Part shown: positions 6,490-7,640 of the stretch, in pieces
Numbering within the stretch: the first letter of the stretch is position 1
Layout: every line of letters begins with the position of its first letter
DNA from: an uncultured Bacteroidota bacterium
GTDB lineage: Bacteria > Bacteroidota > Bacteroidia > NS11-12g > UBA955
DNA: 7,640 nucleotides
Assembly: GCA_903953615.1 (NCBI GenBank)
Contig: CAJBKH010000350.1
Span: 1 to 7,640, forward strand
Reading direction: 5' to 3'
Position numbers and translations under genes: made by a program
Notes under the pieces: model-generated
Told to the model about the DNA's origin: nothing
The model's database searches: none
What the model saw: only the letters and a program-made list of their open reading frames with translations

Positions 6490-7640
6490 TTAGAATTTAA
6501 AATAAATGAATTGGTTATTGCCTGAAGCACCGAAGTAAATGATGCAGAAAATCACTGCGTAATAAATTCCAAATCTCAACGGCATTTTTTTAATATAACT
6601 TATTTCTAAACCGTGTTCTTTGTGACGTTGTAGCCACTCCACTAGGATTAGTAAGGCAATAAAAATTAATGCAATGATGGCATTTGTTCTGTTATTTGTA
6701 ATTTCTGGGATTGAAAATAAGGAGGTTGAAACGATTCTTTTTAAATAGTCAAATCCTTGTGAAATTTTATCAACTCTAAAAATAACATTCGAAAGCATTA
6801 TCAGAATAAATGTAATAAGCATGTTTTTTAATTCACCAAAAGTTGGCCAGACTCTGTCTTTCTGAAACTTTTTTTTCTTAAACAAAGTCCCTCTAAGTAT
6901 CATTGGAACAAACAAACACGCTTGTATGAAACCATAAAACAAGAAGGTCCAATTGGCGCCATGCCATATGCCAACAGCCAAAAAATTAAGAAGAATAGCC
7001 AGTATTAAACCTAAATTTCCATAGTCCCTAAAAGCGATATTGAGTGGGGCAAATACATAATCGGTCATCCAGGAGGTAAGTGAGATATGCCACTTTTGCC
7101 AGAACTCAGCAATGGTTTGAGAAAAGAATGGATAATTGAAATTTCTACTCACGTTAAAACCCAATAAACGGGCAACGCCTATTGCCATGTCCGAATAGCC
7201 TGAAAAATCTGCATACACTTGGATTGTAAAGAAGAATGCACCTAGCACCAAAGAGCTAGCAGGATAGGTTAAGTAATTGTCAAATATCTGATTGGTAAGT
7301 GCTGCACAATTATCTGCAATCACCATTTTTTTAAATAAGCCCCAAAGAATTTGTCGCAATGCATCAGACATTTGTGAAGGGTCGAAATTTCGCTTCTTTT
7401 CAAGTTGAGGAATGAGTGCTGACGCTCTATCTATTGGTCCAGAAATAAGTGATGGAAAAAACGCTACATAAGAAAAAAAAGTAACCCAGTTAGTTGTCGC
7501 TTTTATTTTGTTTTTATAAATATCAAGTATATAGCTTATGGTTCGAAATGTATAAAAGCTAATGCCTAAAGGTAAAATTAAATTTAACGTATGAAGGTTT
7601 GCTTTAAATCCTAAAGACCGACTTAAGTCGACGAATGAGG
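6490..7640 (-). CDS. MBOAT-family O-acyltransferase (AlgI-like), N-terminus off right edge
   Basis: 382 residues are visible. The frame stays open to the window edge, so the ATG at 7371 is only an internal Met. The 89 residues before it are clearly MBOAT: LPLGISFYTFRTISYIL (22-38) and FFPSLISGPIDRASALIPQL (60-79) match the conserved first half of AlgI-type proteins. Then come ADFSGYSDMAIGVARLLGF (about 143-161), EFWQKWHISLTSWMTDYVF (178-196) with His184, and AVGIWHGANWTFLFYG (221-236) with His226, the proposed catalytic histidine of the family (codon at 6961-6963). It ends FIYFKF, a common MBOAT C-terminus, so the 3' end is complete; about 100 N-terminal residues are probably missing. The protein has several membrane spans and would pass acyl groups, usually acetyl, across the inner membrane to a polysaccharide. 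The SGNH gene 4 nt downstream is its likely periplasmic partner. The substrate is not known. Confidence 0.94.
   Translation of the reverse strand, partial: SFVDLSRSLGFKANLHTLNLILPLGISFYTFRTISYILDIYKNKIKATTNWVTFFSYVAFFPSLISGPIDRASALIPQLEKKRNFDPSQMSDALRQILWGLFKKMVIADNCAALTNQIFDNYLTYPASSLVLGAFFFTIQVYADFSGYSDMAIGVARLLGFNVSRNFNYPFFSQTIAEFWQKWHISLTSWMTDYVFAPLNIAFRDYGNLGLILAILLNFLAVGIWHGANWTFLFYGFIQACLFVPMILRGTLFKKKKFQKDRVWPTFGELKNMLITFILIMLSNVIFRVDKISQGFDYLKRIVSTSLFSIPEITNNRTNAIIALIFIALLILVEWLQRHKEHGLEISYIKKMPLRFGIYYAVIFCIIYFGASGNNQFIYFKF

Noticed and set aside
6486..6530. Upstream start at 6530 for the SGNH-like protein
   Set aside because: It would overlap the MBOAT 3' end by 41 bp and add a polar leader before a normal MKK-type signal anchor.
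7369..7371. ATG at 7371 as the start of the MBOAT gene
   Set aside because: The upstream frame is open to the edge and encodes conserved MBOAT sequence, so this is an internal Met.
1..7640. Mobile elements, CRISPR, tRNA/rRNA, phase-variable invertible repeats around the inverted polymerase gene
   Set aside because: I found no transposase, repeat array, RNA gene, or long inverted repeats flanking 2991-4328 that could explain the inversion by a recombinase.

Overview
This is a slice of a surface-polysaccharide (O-antigen, capsule or exopolysaccharide) gene cluster, probably from a member of the Bacteroidota. The inference rests on AT-rich DNA, no Shine-Dalgarno-like sequence before any start, a candidate promoter with the Bacteroidota -7 element TAnnTTTG, and typical protein sequences. 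I cannot name a genus. No RNA genes, insertion sequences, CRISPR arrays or long repeats are visible, and there is no gene-free stretch longer than about 30 bases.

Layout, following the minus strand from the right edge (the direction of most genes): an MBOAT membrane O-acyltransferase with its N-terminus cut by the window edge (6490-7640); a membrane-anchored SGNH/GDSL-like protein (5403-6485); a GT4-like glycosyltransferase (4309-5406); then, on the opposite strand, a multi-spanning O-antigen polymerase/ligase-like protein (2991-4328); then on the minus strand again a second GT4-like glycosyltransferase (1913-2959), a class-II glutamine amidotransferase of the asparagine synthase B family (93-1913), and the first 33 codons of a third GT4-like glycosyltransferase (1-100). 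Minus-strand neighbours are packed with a 4-nt gap, an ATGA overlap, a TAATG junction and an 8-nt overlap, as in a translationally coupled operon.

Inferred joint role: the glycosyltransferases assemble a repeat unit at the cytoplasmic face, the AsnB-like enzyme may amidate a carboxylated sugar, the Wzy/WaaL-like protein polymerises or ligates the glycan at the outer face of the inner membrane, and the MBOAT/SGNH pair probably O-acetylates it. This resembles the AlgI/AlgJ-AlgX and PatA/PatB arrangement, but donor, acceptor and sugars cannot be read from the sequence.

The most unusual point is architectural. The polymerase gene is the only one on the plus strand, wedged into the minus-strand operon with a 20-bp tail-to-tail overlap on one side and a 31-bp divergent gap on the other. 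That gap holds two opposed promoter-like elements sharing the palindrome TTTGCAAA. Several starts were moved from the longest open frame: the 2991, 2959 and 6485 starts fit better, and 7371 is only an internal Met of the MBOAT gene. I see no clearly new biological system; this looks like a recognisable class of locus with an uncommon gene arrangement.
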